Below are positions 25,005-32,671 of a stretch of 64,000 nt of DNA, one piece after another (positions within the stretch are counted from its first letter, which is position 1; every line of letters starts with the position of its first letter). The notes beneath the pieces are model-generated. The model worked only from the letters and a program-made list of their open reading frames with translations. It was not told where the DNA came from and searched no databases. Source of the stretch: Microbacterium ureisolvens (GTDB lineage: Bacteria > Actinomycetota > Actinomycetes > Actinomycetales > Microbacteriaceae); the NCBI RefSeq assembly GCF_015278315.1, contig NZ_JADIJE010000014.1, positions 1-64,000 on the forward strand, written 5' to 3'. The translations under genes and the position numbers were made by a program.

Positions 25005-26387
25005 TCAGACCAGGGTGTCGAGGATCGCGGTGAGGAGCTCGAAGGTCGTCAGCGGCGAGATGATCGCGAAGCGCAGCACGGGCTCATCGGCGTGAGAGCT
25101 CGGCACGACGAAGGCGTGCTGCTCCTCGAGGAGGCGGTCCGACCACGCCTCGTAGTCCGCGAGCGTCCAGCCCTCGCGGCGGAACACCACCACCGACAGC
25201 TGCGGGTCGCGCACGAGCGACAGCCCGTCGCGCTGCTCGATCTCGTCGGCGATGCGCCGCGCGAGGTCGATGCCGTACTCGATCGTGGCGCGGTACTGCG
25301 CGGTGCCGTGGGTCGCCAGCGAGAACCACAGCGGCAGGCCGCGCGCCCGGCGGGTGAGCTGGATCGCGAGGTCGGACGGGTTCCAGTCCGGCTTGCCGGT
25401 GATGGTGTCGAGGTACTCGGCCTTCTGCGTGTGCGCCGACAGCGCCAGCGCGGGCTCGCGGTAGATGAGCGCGCACGCGTCGAAGGGCGCGAACAGCCAC
25501 TTGTGCGGGTCGACGATGAGCGAGTCGGCGAGCTCGACGCCGGCGAACGCCGGTCGCATGCGCTCCACGAGCATCGCGGCCAGTCCGTAGGCGCCGTCGA
25601 CGTGGAACCACACGCCGCGCTCCCGCGCGACCGCGCCGACCCCCGCGATGTCGTCCACGATGCCGAAGTTCGTCGTGCCGCCCGTCGCCACGACCGCGAA
25701 CACCGCGTCGCCGTGCTCGTCGAGCACCCGCGCGACGGCCTCGCCGTGGAGGCGCCCGTTCTCGTCGACGTCGGCCGTCGCGACGTCCACGTCCATCACC
25801 GCGGCCGCCGACGCGATCGACGAGTGCGCCTCGGCGCTGCAGACCACCACCCACCGCGACGGCGGGGTGCGCCCCTCTTCGGCGGCGCGGCGGCGCGCGG
25901 CATCCCGAGCCGTCACCAGGGCCGAGAGGTTGCCGATGGTGCCGCCCTGCACGAAGACCCCGCCGGAGCCCGCGGGCATGCCGAACTCGCGCGCGAGCCA
26001 GTGCAGCACCTCGTTCTCGGCGTAGACCGCCCCCGCGCCCTCCATCCACGAGCCGCCGTAGATGGCGGATGCCGAGACCACCACGTCGAAGGCGAGCGAG
26101 GCCTTGCTCGGGGCGGAGGGGATGAACGACAGGTAGCCGGGGTGGTCCGTCGACACGCAGGCCGGGGCGAGGACGTTCTCGAAGAGGGCGATCGCGCGGC
26201 GCGAGCCGATGCCCTCCGGCGTGATCGAGCCGGACGCGAGTCGCTCGAGGTCGCGCGGCGTCAGCGGCTTGTCGAGGGGCACGTCCTCGTACAGCGCGCG
26301 CCGGCGCGCGTACTCGAGCACGTCTTCGACGGTGTGGCGCGTATCGGCCGAGATCGCGTGCATCCGGTCGGCGGCGGACGAGGTCAT
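25005..26387 (-). CDS. group II PLP-dependent decarboxylase (aromatic amino acid/glutamate type)
   Basis: A 460-residue enzyme of the group II decarboxylase family (DDC/GAD/tyrosine decarboxylase). The PLP lysine is in SLIVDPHKWLFAPFD near residue 293, the ring-stacking His is in SAEAHSSI near residue 180, and WFHVDGAYG near residue 255 holds the PLP aspartate. The N-terminal PGYLSFIPSAPSK resembles that of aromatic L-amino acid decarboxylases. It could decarboxylate an aromatic amino acid; the substrate cannot be read. The ATG at 26387 has an AGGAG-like site (ACAGGAGCGTCC). It is a single-gene unit, divergent from adhP by 160 bases. Confidence 0.85.
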   Translation of the reverse strand: MTSSAADRMHAISADTRHTVEDVLEYARRRALYEDVPLDKPLTPRDLERLASGSITPEGIGSRRAIALFENVLAPACVSTDHPGYLSFIPSAPSKASLAFDVVVSASAIYGGSWMEGAGAVYAENEVLHWLAREFGMPAGSGGVFVQGGTIGNLSALVTARDAARRRAAEEGRTPPSRWVVVCSAEAHSSIASAAAVMDVDVATADVDENGRLHGEAVARVLDEHGDAVFAVVATGGTTNFGIVDDIAGVGAVARERGVWFHVDGAYGLAAMLVERMRPAFAGVELADSLIVDPHKWLFAPFDACALIYREPALALSAHTQKAEYLDTITGKPDWNPSDLAIQLTRRARGLPLWFSLATHGTAQYRATIEYGIDLARRIADEIEQRDGLSLVRDPQLSVVVFRREGWTLADYEAWSDRLLEEQHAFVVPSSHADEPVLRFAIISPLTTFELLTAILDTLV

Positions 26388-26471
26388 GGACGCTCCTGTG
26401 GGTCGGGTGACACCTCACGCTAGATGCGCGCGCGGCGGCGTTCAAGACGGCGGATGCCGCGGCCCGGCCGC

Positions 26472-26489
26472 GCAACGTGGTGCAACGTG
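26472..26489. promoter_or_regulatory. tandem GCAACGTG box upstream of adhP
   Basis: GCAACGTGGTGCAACGTG is a direct repeat with a 10-base period, about one helical turn, 58 bases before the adhP start. The next 20 bases (CCGCGGCGTAGCGTCGA) also match the upstream region of the aldehyde dehydrogenase gene at 63.7 kb. The box and its trailing sequence probably form a shared activator site and promoter. Confidence 0.75.
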
Positions 26490-26547
26490 CCGCGGCGTAG
26501 CGTCGAAGACAGAGGCGGCGAACGCCCGCCCCAGGGAAGTGATATCG

Positions 26548-27618
26548 ATGACGATCCTGACCGACTCGCACGCAGCACACGGCGGCGCCGCCCCCACGGG
26601 GACGATGCGCGCCGCGGTGGTCACCGCGCCCGACCGGCCTCTCGAAGTACGCGACGTGCCCATCCCGTCGCCCGGCCCCGGCCAGGCCCTGGTCAAGGTC
26701 CTCACCTCGGGCGTCTGCCACACCGACCTCCACGCCGCACGGGGCGACTGGCCGGTGGCGCCCAAGCAGGACCTCATCCCGGGACACGAGGGCTACGGCC
26801 GCGTCGTGGCGCTCGGCGAGGGGGTCACGACGCTCGCGGTCGGCGACCTCGTCGGCAACGCGTGGCTGTGGAGTGCGTGCGGCCTCTGCGAGTTCTGCCG
26901 CACCGGCTGGGAGACGCTGTGTCCCGACCAGCAGAACGGCGGCTACTCGGTGGATGGCAGCTTCGGCGAGTACATGCTCGTCGACGAGCGCTTCGCCGCC
27001 CGCATCCCGGAGGGAGCCGACCCGATCGAGGTCGCCCCCATCCTCTGCGCGGGGGTCACGGTCTACAAGGGCCTCAAGATGACCGAAGCCCGCCCGGGAG
27101 AGTGGGTCGTCATCTCGGGAATCGGCGGCCTCGGCCACATCGCGGTGCAGTACGCCCGGGCGATGGGCCTGCGGGTGGCGGCAGTCGACATCGACGACGC
27201 GAAGCTCGAGCTCGCCCGCACGCACGGCGCAGAGGTCACCGTCAACGCCCGCACCCAGGATCCGGCCTCGGTGGTCCAGGAGCGGACCGGCGGGGCGCAC
27301 GGCGTTCTCGTCACGGCGGTGCATCCGCAGGCGTTCGGCCAGGCGCTGGGCGTCGCGCGCCGGGGTGCGACGATCGTGTTCAACGGCCTGCCCCCGGGCG
27401 ACTTCCCCGCCGACATCTTCGACATCGTCCTGCGCGCGATCACGATCCGCGGCTCGATCGTCGGCACCCGCCAGGACATGATCGAGGCCCTCGACTTCTA
27501 CGCGCGCGGCCTCATCCACCCGACCGTCGCGGTCGAGTCGATCGACGACATCAACGACATCTTCGAGCGGATGGAGCAGGGCCGGATCGACGGTCGCATC
27601 GTGATGCAGTTCGACTGA
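26548..27618 (+). CDS. adhP: zinc-dependent alcohol dehydrogenase, AdhP type
   Basis: A 356-residue medium-chain dehydrogenase that interconverts alcohols and aldehydes with NAD. The catalytic zinc ligands are visible in SGVCHTDLH near residue 54 and GHEGYG near residue 77. The structural zinc site CGLCEFCRTGWETLC is near residues 112-126, and the NAD fold GIGGLGHIAVQYA is near residue 192. The ATG at 26548 follows AGGGAAGTG at a good distance; the longer open frame upstream crosses the promoter box. It probably works in series with the aldehyde dehydrogenase at 62.1 kb, as both genes share an upstream box. Confidence 0.92.
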   Translation: MTILTDSHAAHGGAAPTGTMRAAVVTAPDRPLEVRDVPIPSPGPGQALVKVLTSGVCHTDLHAARGDWPVAPKQDLIPGHEGYGRVVALGEGVTTLAVGDLVGNAWLWSACGLCEFCRTGWETLCPDQQNGGYSVDGSFGEYMLVDERFAARIPEGADPIEVAPILCAGVTVYKGLKMTEARPGEWVVISGIGGLGHIAVQYARAMGLRVAAVDIDDAKLELARTHGAEVTVNARTQDPASVVQERTGGAHGVLVTAVHPQAFGQALGVARRGATIVFNGLPPGDFPADIFDIVLRAITIRGSIVGTRQDMIEALDFYARGLIHPTVAVESIDDINDIFERMEQGRIDGRIVMQFD

Positions 27619-27789
27619 CGCGAGCGGCCGACCAGGGGCGGGGCGGATGCCTCGCCCTGCGTCGTCCCCGGCGCCGGGCGCACCTCGGCCGCGCGCGATT
27701 GCAGCAGGAATGGAGAAGCGCCCGCGCGGCGACGGTCCTAGCGTGGGGACCAGGAGGGCGCAGAGCCCCGGATCGTGAAGGAGGCCATC

Positions 27790-28230
27790 ATGGCGGGCAG
27801 GACCACATCGGACGGACTCACCGAGGAGGAGCGGGAGGCGGTCAAGGCGAGGGCGAAGGAACTGCGCGCCCAGGCGAAGGCGGGAAAGAGCCGCGAGGCG
27901 GGCACCAAGCAGGTGCTCGAGGCGATCGCCAAGCTCGACGGCACCGACAAGGAGATCGCGGAGGGTCTGCACAAGGTCGTGTCGGCGACGGCACCGGACC
28001 TCGTGCCGAAGACCTTCTACGGCTTCCCCGCCTACGCGAACGCGGACGGCAAGGTCGTCGTGTTCACCCAGCCGGCCTCGAAGTTCAAGACGCGCTACGC
28101 CACCGTGAATTTCGACGAGCCCGCCCACCTCGACGACGGCGACTTCTGGCCGACGGGCTTCGCCGTGCTGAAGTGGACGCCCGCCGTCGAGAAGAAGATC
28201 ACCGAGCTGGTCGCGACCGCCGTCGCTTGA
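27790..28230 (+). CDS. DUF1801-family protein
   Basis: A 146-residue protein. A Lys/Glu/Ala-rich helical N-terminus (residues 1-55) precedes a YdhG/DUF1801-type domain with PKTFYGFPAYAN near residue 77, KVVVFTQPASKFKTRYATVNF and a final DGDFWPTGFAVLKWTPAVE. The family includes the frataxin-like iron chaperone Fra/YdhG, which suggested an iron-related role for some members, but most are uncharacterised. The ATG at 27790 follows AAGGAGG at 6-7 bases, better than the ATG at 27775. The N-terminal extension with KARAKELRAQAKAGK is unusual for the family and could bind nucleic acid. Confidence 0.75.
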   Translation: MAGRTTSDGLTEEEREAVKARAKELRAQAKAGKSREAGTKQVLEAIAKLDGTDKEIAEGLHKVVSATAPDLVPKTFYGFPAYANADGKVVVFTQPASKFKTRYATVNFDEPAHLDDGDFWPTGFAVLKWTPAVEKKITELVATAVA

Positions 28231-28254
28231 TCGCCCGGTGCAGCCGACGCACCA

Positions 28255-28296
28255 CGGGGCGCGGCATCCGTTCGTGATGACGGATGCCGCGCCCCG
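28255..28296. terminator. bidirectional terminator built from the GGATGCC motif
   Basis: CGGGGCGCGGCATCCG (28255-28270) and its perfect complement CGGATGCCGCGCCCCG (28281-28296) flank a 10-base loop between convergent genes. The 16-base stem is strong enough to end transcription from both sides. Its core is the repeated GGATGCC/GGCATCC pair. Confidence 0.8.
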
Positions 28297-28311
28297 CTGT
28301 CGTGCGGGCGA

Positions 28312-28614
28312 TCAGGGCTGTGCGGGCGGAGCGGCGGCGCGGTCGGCGTGACCGAGCACGCGGCCGGGGGCGATGCGGTCGCGCACCCGACGCTTCAGCG
28401 CCACGATGTCGGGGAAGCCGCCGTCGGCCTTGCGCGACCAGACGAGCTCGTCGTCGGCGTACACCTCGAAGATGCCGCCGGTGCCGGGCTCGAGGGTGGC
28501 ACCTCCGCCCATGAGCTCGTCCTGGAACGTCGTCAGCAGCTCCTGCGCGACCCATGCCGCACGGAGCATCCACGCGCATTGCGTGCAGTAGACGACGCGG
28601 ATCCGGTGGGTCAC
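28312..28614 (-). CDS. Rdx/SelW-like thioredoxin-fold protein
   Basis: A 100-residue protein of the Rdx (SelT/SelW/SelH) family with CTQC near residue 10 replacing the Cys-X-X-selenocysteine of the animal homologues. The family core GGIFEVYADDELVWSRKADGGFP near residues 45-68 is well conserved. These are thought to be small redox proteins. It starts at GTG 28614, which overlaps the hydrolase stop as GTGA, so the two genes are cotranslated. The last 20 residues (ADRAAAPPAQP) are a variable tail. Confidence 0.85.
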   Translation of the reverse strand: MTHRIRVVYCTQCAWMLRAAWVAQELLTTFQDELMGGGATLEPGTGGIFEVYADDELVWSRKADGGFPDIVALKRRVRDRIAPGRVLGHADRAAAPPAQP

Positions 28615-29423
28615 GGCTCGACCCCGTTCGCGCCGAGGAACTCCGCGGCAGCCTCGCGGAACGCCCGCGAGCCCGGGGTGTTGAAGTGGTGGCGGCCCGG
28701 TATCTCGACGAACGTGCCGTTGGGGGCACTGCCTGCGAGCACGCGGGAACGCTCGAGGATCGCGTCCTCGGAACCGGTGGCGAACAGCACCGGCTGTACC
28801 GGCGGTCGCTCCGGATCGGGGTCGGCGTCGCCGAACCGCATGCCCTCGGCCAGCGCGATGAGTGCGCGCAGGTCGTTCGTCGCCACGCGTTCGGCGAGGG
28901 TCACGTAGTTGTGGGTGACCTTGTCCTCCACCGGTATACCTTGCTCGGCATACGCCCGGGCCTGCTCGATGCGCAGACGGCCGAGCGGGCGACCGTCGGG
29001 GATGCCGCCGAGCACCGCCCGGCTCACGTGCTCCGGGGCGTCCACCGCGAGCTGCCAGCCGACGCGGGCGCCGAGCGAGTAGCCGACGTAGCGGACGGCG
29101 TCGACGAGGTAGGTGTCGAGGACCGCGATGAGGTCGCCCACGAAGGCGCCCATCGAGTACGCGTGGGGGTCGTACGGCTTGTCGCTCGCGCCGTGCCCGC
29201 GCTGATCGACGCCGATCACGCGGTAGCCCGCGCCGGTCAGCGCGCGCACCCAGCCGGTCTCGACCCAGTTGTCGCGACAGCTCGACGCGAACCCGTGCAC
29301 GCACAGCACCGGGTCGGCATCGGGCTCGCCCCAGGAGTATGTCGCGATCTGGTAGCCCTCCGCCGACATGATGTAGCTCGGCGGTGGCATCTCGGTGCGC
29401 AGGGTCGGGGCGAGAGCGTCCAT
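28611..29423 (-). CDS. alpha/beta hydrolase
   Basis: A 270-residue hydrolase with the oxyanion motif CVHGFASSCRDNW near residue 42, the aspartate-containing GVDQRGHGASDKP strand, nucleophile elbow GYSLGAR near residue 117, and a catalytic His in PGRHHFNTPG near residue 245. It belongs with haloperoxidase/esterase-type enzymes acting on small esters or lactones. The substrate is unknown. It is the first gene of a two-gene unit with the Rdx protein. Confidence 0.85.
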   Translation of the reverse strand: MDALAPTLRTEMPPPSYIMSAEGYQIATYSWGEPDADPVLCVHGFASSCRDNWVETGWVRALTGAGYRVIGVDQRGHGASDKPYDPHAYSMGAFVGDLIAVLDTYLVDAVRYVGYSLGARVGWQLAVDAPEHVSRAVLGGIPDGRPLGRLRIEQARAYAEQGIPVEDKVTHNYVTLAERVATNDLRALIALAEGMRFGDADPDPERPPVQPVLFATGSEDAILERSRVLAGSAPNGTFVEIPGRHHFNTPGSRAFREAAAEFLGANGVEP

Positions 29424-29590
29424 AGGGCCATTCTGCTCCCGCGCGGCGCCGACGTGACGCCGACGCGGACGCTCGCCACGACCCTGTCGGCGGACGTCGG
29501 GAGACGCCTGCGGGGCGGCGGAGATTACGCCTGTGACCGTCGATCCGCAACCCTGCTGGCTGGGCGGCAGGTTGCGAATAGCGTCTCGGC

Positions 29591-30295
29591 ATGAGCACGG
29601 ATGACACCCGCGGCACCGAGCCGACCCGACCGGTGACCGCTCCTCGACCGGCGACGGTGACCACGCCCCGGGCTGCGGCCGACGTCGACCGCGACGGCGT
29701 GGCGGACCGCTACGACGCGTCGCTTCGCCAGGACGTCCTCAGTCGCGAACGCGAGCGCTTCGGAGGCTTCAAGTTCGGGGCCGCCTTCTTCGGCTGGCTC
29801 ACCGCCCTCGGCGCGCTCGTCGCGCTGACCGCGGTCGTGGCCGCCATCGGCGCCGCGACCGGACTCACGTCGCCCGAGACCGTCGAAGACGCCGTCGACG
29901 CCGCCAACCAGAACATGGGCGCGGCCACGGTCATCGGGGCGATCGCCATCGGCCTGGTCCTGTTCGTCGCGTACTTCGCCGGCGGATATGTCGCCGGACG
30001 CATGGCCCGGCTGAGCGGATGGAAGCAGGGTCTCGCCGTCTGGCTGTGGGCGATCGTGATCGCCATCATCGTGGCCGCCATCACGGCCATCGCCGGCAGC
30101 CAGTGGGACATCCTCGCCAACGTCGACATCTTCCCCCGCATCCCGGTGACGCCCGAGACGGTCACCGTCACGAGCATCCTCACGGCGATCGGCGCGGCGG
30201 TCATCACGCTCGTCGCGGCGATCCTCGGCGGCATGGCGGGCATGCGCTACCACCGCCGCGTCGACCGCGCGGGCTTCGGCGACGAGCGGGTCTGA
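29591..30295 (+). CDS. membrane protein with four helices
   Basis: A 234-residue protein with a polar N-terminus of about 60 residues (Asp/Arg-rich, PRAAADVDRDGVADRYD) and four transmembrane helices near residues 65-88, 115-135, 147-170 and 195-220. There is no recognised domain. The Gly-rich helices (GGMAGMRYHRR) resemble the YrzE/TIGR04086 type of small membrane protein. It sits 42 bases upstream of a CsbD gene, a pairing that suggests envelope-stress expression. The ATG at 29591 is in a weak ribosome-site context. Confidence 0.6.
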   Translation: MSTDDTRGTEPTRPVTAPRPATVTTPRAAADVDRDGVADRYDASLRQDVLSRERERFGGFKFGAAFFGWLTALGALVALTAVVAAIGAATGLTSPETVEDAVDAANQNMGAATVIGAIAIGLVLFVAYFAGGYVAGRMARLSGWKQGLAVWLWAIVIAIIVAAITAIAGSQWDILANVDIFPRIPVTPETVTVTSILTAIGAAVITLVAAILGGMAGMRYHRRVDRAGFGDERV

Positions 30296-30337
30296 CGACT
30301 GACCCGAAACCTATCCACCACGAGAGAGGAGACCCCC

Positions 30338-30517
30338 ATGGGTCTGGACGATGACATCAAGCACAACCTCGAGGACGCGAAGGGCAAGGCGAAGGAGGCG
30401 GTCGGTGACGCGACCGACAACGAGCGCCTGCAGGCCGAAGGTCAAGGCGAGCAGTTCGGCGCCAAGATGAAGAAGGCCGGCGATGACGTGAAGGACGCGT
30501 TCACCGGCGACCGGTGA
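30338..30517 (+). CDS. CsbD-family stress protein
   Basis: A 59-residue hydrophilic protein, MGLDDDIKHNLEDAKGKAKE and onward to FTGDR. Helical stretches with KGKAKEAVGDATDN are diagnostic of the CsbD family, small general-stress proteins under sigma B-type control in other bacteria. GAGAGGAGA lies seven bases ahead of the ATG, an excellent ribosome site. It follows the membrane gene by 42 bases and ends at a clear terminator. The short length puts it below usual ORF cut-offs. Confidence 0.88.
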   Translation: MGLDDDIKHNLEDAKGKAKEAVGDATDNERLQAEGQGEQFGAKMKKAGDDVKDAFTGDR

Positions 30518-30527
30518 TCTACCGCGA

Positions 30528-30559
30528 CGATGCCCCGGGATATGGTGCCCGGGGCATCG
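30528..30559 (+). terminator. intrinsic terminator after csbD
   Basis: CGATGCCCCGGG (30528-30539), loop ATATGGTG, then a perfect 12-base complement (30548-30559) ending in TCGTGTTC. It sits ten bases after the csbD stop. It closes the membrane protein-CsbD unit. Confidence 0.8.
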
Positions 30560-30606
30560 TCGTGTTCAGGCGCAGGCACGGAAGCCGCGGTGTGCGGTCT
30601 GCGGCC

Positions 30607-31029
30607 TCATGCGCCGGGCTCGGGTGCCACAAGGCCCTTCCGGAGCAGAGCGTTGCCGTACTGCCGGGTCTCTCCGGTGCGGACGACCACGAACGCTTCT
30701 CGCGCGAGGTCGTAGTACTCGAAGCGATCGACGAAGCGTGTGGCATCGGCATCCGTCCCCGCAGCCTCCATCAGCTGTCGCTGCACCTCCAGCGTGCGGC
30801 CGTCGGCAGACCTCATCAGGTCGAGAGCGGGGGTGTCGTCGAGCGGGACCACCGTACGGATGGCCGCGACGACCTCCACGCAGGTGGTTCCGGGAAGGAC
30901 GACGGTCCTGCGACCGAGGGCGGCGGCGGGGAAGTGGGCGTCCGCCACGACGACCGCATCGGAATGTCCCATGGCATCGAGATGCCAGAGCAGCTCACCG
31001 GTGAGCAGCGGGTGGATGCCTTCGAGCAT
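30607..31029 (-). CDS. FucU/RbsD-family sugar mutarotase
   Basis: A 140-residue protein of the RbsD/FucU family, which interconverts anomers of ribose or fucose. HPLLTGELLWHLDAMGHSDAVVVADAHFPA at the start holds the conserved active-site His and Asp of the family, and the C-terminal FVVVRTGETRQYGNALLRKG is equally characteristic. The Tyr-Gly-Asn near the end matches the FucU side. No transporter or kinase of a sugar operon is adjacent, so the gene is an orphan. A palindromic operator-like site lies 49 bases upstream. Confidence 0.85.
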   Translation of the reverse strand: MLEGIHPLLTGELLWHLDAMGHSDAVVVADAHFPAAALGRRTVVLPGTTCVEVVAAIRTVVPLDDTPALDLMRSADGRTLEVQRQLMEAAGTDADATRFVDRFEYYDLAREAFVVVRTGETRQYGNALLRKGLVAPEPGA

Positions 31030-31077
31030 GATTCCTCTTCCGCGCGGCGACCCTCGCGCTCGCGAAGTCCCACCTAA

Positions 31078-31088
31078 ACATCGGATGT
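31078..31088. promoter_or_regulatory. operator-like palindrome upstream of the FucU gene
   Basis: ACATCGGATGT is palindromic (ACATC-G-GATGT) and lies in the short AT-rich part of the promoter. The spacing and the ACATC half-site resemble GntR-type operators of sugar catabolism genes. No regulator gene lies next to it. Confidence 0.5.
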
Positions 31089-31200
31089 CTATGGTGTCAA
31101 TCGTCCGGGGGCTAGCGCCTGGCCTCGCGCAAGACGAGGAGACACCCGATGTCAGCCCGGGCCCGATTCCATGAGATCGTCCTTGCCCGTGTCAGTGTCC

Positions 31201-32007
31201 TCAGGCGACCGGCTGCTGCAGCTCCGTCAGCCACTCGGACTGGGGAAGCGGCTCGACCTCGAGATACACCTCGCGGCACGGACCCGAGAAGGTGGCCCCG
31301 TCGGCGACCACCGCCTGCATGAACTGGTTCCAGGCCGCGCCGATGCCGGCCATGTCGCCGCGGTACTGCGTCACCGCCGCACGCTCGGCACCGGGCAGTT
31401 CGACGATCTGCCAGCTGTCGCCGGGCACGGGGTCGCCGCCGGCGATCCACGAGACCCAGACGCGCATGTCCTCGGTGTCGGGGATCGACTCGTACCAGAA
31501 CGTCCCCGGTTCCCGGTAGTCGACGCCCGACGACTCGAGCGCGTCGTGCAGCGGGGGGAGGATCCGGTCGATGGTCGCCGGGACGTCTTCTCCGCCGGCC
31601 ACGATTCCGGATGCCGCATACACGGTGACCGGCTCCAGTCGGCGGTACTCGATGGTGGTCATGCTGGGTTCTCCTTCGATGTGGCGGAGCTCTTCGTCGA
31701 GCCGGGCGAGGCGCGCGCGATCCGCGGTGAGGGATGCGACGAGGTCGAGCCGTCGCCGTTCCAGCACCCGCTTCAGCACCGCCCTCTCGTCGTCGGACCG
31801 CAGCACCTCCGCGGCGTCGTCGAGGCCGCAGCCGAGGTCGCGCAGCTGCGCGATCCGCAGCAGCGGTGACAGCTGTGCGGGTGCGTAGCGGCGATAACCG
31901 GTGCGATCGTCGACATCGGCCGGGACGAGCAGGCCGATCGCGTCGTAATGCCGGAGCATCCTGACGCTCACGCGCCCCAGCGCGGCGAACTCTCCGATGG
32001 TGTACAT
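31201..32007 (-). CDS. MerR-family regulator with GyrI-like effector domain
   Basis: A 268-residue two-domain transcription factor. The N-terminal MerR winged helix (MYTIGEFAALGRVSVRMLRHYDAIGLLVP, then GYRRY) is followed by a coiled-coil dimer helix (residues 75-115) and a GyrI-like small-molecule domain from about residue 120 (TIEYRRLEPVTVYAASG) to the end. This is the BmrR/TipA-like layout, sensing a hydrophobic or cationic compound. The ATG at 32007 begins the canonical MerR N-terminus; the open frame upstream is not MerR-like. Probable target: its own promoter and the divergent TOPRIM gene. Confidence 0.88.
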   Translation of the reverse strand: MYTIGEFAALGRVSVRMLRHYDAIGLLVPADVDDRTGYRRYAPAQLSPLLRIAQLRDLGCGLDDAAEVLRSDDERAVLKRVLERRRLDLVASLTADRARLARLDEELRHIEGEPSMTTIEYRRLEPVTVYAASGIVAGGEDVPATIDRILPPLHDALESSGVDYREPGTFWYESIPDTEDMRVWVSWIAGGDPVPGDSWQIVELPGAERAAVTQYRGDMAGIGAAWNQFMQAVVADGATFSGPCREVYLEVEPLPQSEWLTELQQPVA

Positions 32008-32028
32008 GGTGGAGACCACGCTCGACGA

Positions 32029-32047
32029 TGACACAGTGTGAGGGTCA
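32029..32047. promoter_or_regulatory. dyad between merR-type and TOPRIM genes
   Basis: TGACACAGTGTGAGGGTCA is an imperfect dyad (TGAC...GTCA) in the 57-base gap between the divergent genes. On the minus strand it includes a TTGACC -35-like hexamer. It fits a MerR-type operator set between promoter elements. Confidence 0.5.
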
Positions 32048-32064
32048 AGGGAATGGAAGTGCGC

Positions 32065-32541
32065 ATGACCGTCGTGCTGGTCGAGGGCGAGAGCGATCGC
32101 ATCGCGCTGGTCACGCTGGCGGAGCGGATGGGGATACGGATGCCGGAGGTGCGGGTCGTCGGAGGCTCCAAGGGCGCCCGCCGCGCGGCGGCCGAGCTGT
32201 CTGGCGCACGACTGCTCGGACTCGTCGACCGCGGCGAGCGCGCCGACTTCGAACGGGTGCTCGACACCGTGTTCGTGTGCGACCCCGACCTCGAGGCCGA
32301 GTTCGTCCGGGCGCTGGGCATCTCCGGCGTCGAGACGGTCATCGCGGAGCAGGGCGAGCTGAGCTCGTTCCGGAGCCTTCAGCGACAGCCCTTCCAGCGC
32401 GACCGGCCTCCCGAAGCCCAGCTGGCGCGGTTCTTCGGTGGGCGTAGCGGCAACAAGGCCCGCTACGCGCGGCTGCTCGCCGAGGCCGTTCCTCTCGACC
32501 GCGTGCCGCCGCCGCTGGCCGCGCTGCTCGCGGCGATCTGA
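32065..32541 (+). CDS. stand-alone TOPRIM-domain protein
   Basis: A 158-residue protein beginning MTVVLVEGESDRIALVTLAER, the glutamate motif of TOPRIM folds, followed by LGLVDRGERADFERV (the first Asp) and FVCDPDLEAEFVRAL (the second acidic motif region). The fold is found in DnaG, topoisomerases, OLD nucleases and RNase M5. A small free-standing TOPRIM with FRSLQRQPFQRDRP near residue 110 resembles the C-terminal module of OLD-family ATP-dependent endonucleases but has no ATPase. ATG 32065 follows GGAAGTG; ATG 32053 and GTG 32038 are alternatives. Nuclease or RNA-processing activity is possible but unproven. Confidence 0.65.
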   Translation: MTVVLVEGESDRIALVTLAERMGIRMPEVRVVGGSKGARRAAAELSGARLLGLVDRGERADFERVLDTVFVCDPDLEAEFVRALGISGVETVIAEQGELSSFRSLQRQPFQRDRPPEAQLARFFGGRSGNKARYARLLAEAVPLDRVPPPLAALLAAI

Positions 32542-32671
32542 GCGCCGTTGTACCGGGCGACGGCACGTTAACGCGTTCTCACGCTCCGCTCGCCGCCCGT
32601 TCACCGACTGGTCTCACGGCGGTCGACGGCCGGTCAGCGCGCGGCTGGTCGCTCCCGATTGCGTCGGTGCC

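Noticed and set aside
25084..28128. A 1014-residue open frame on the minus strand across the decarboxylase and adhP
   Set aside because: It runs through two convincing genes and a promoter. The sequence is Arg/Ala-rich with no conserved motif.
31150..31330. Small open frame with an AGGAG-like site between the FucU and MerR genes
   Set aside because: It runs antisense into the MerR gene and shows no recognisable protein; considered spurious.
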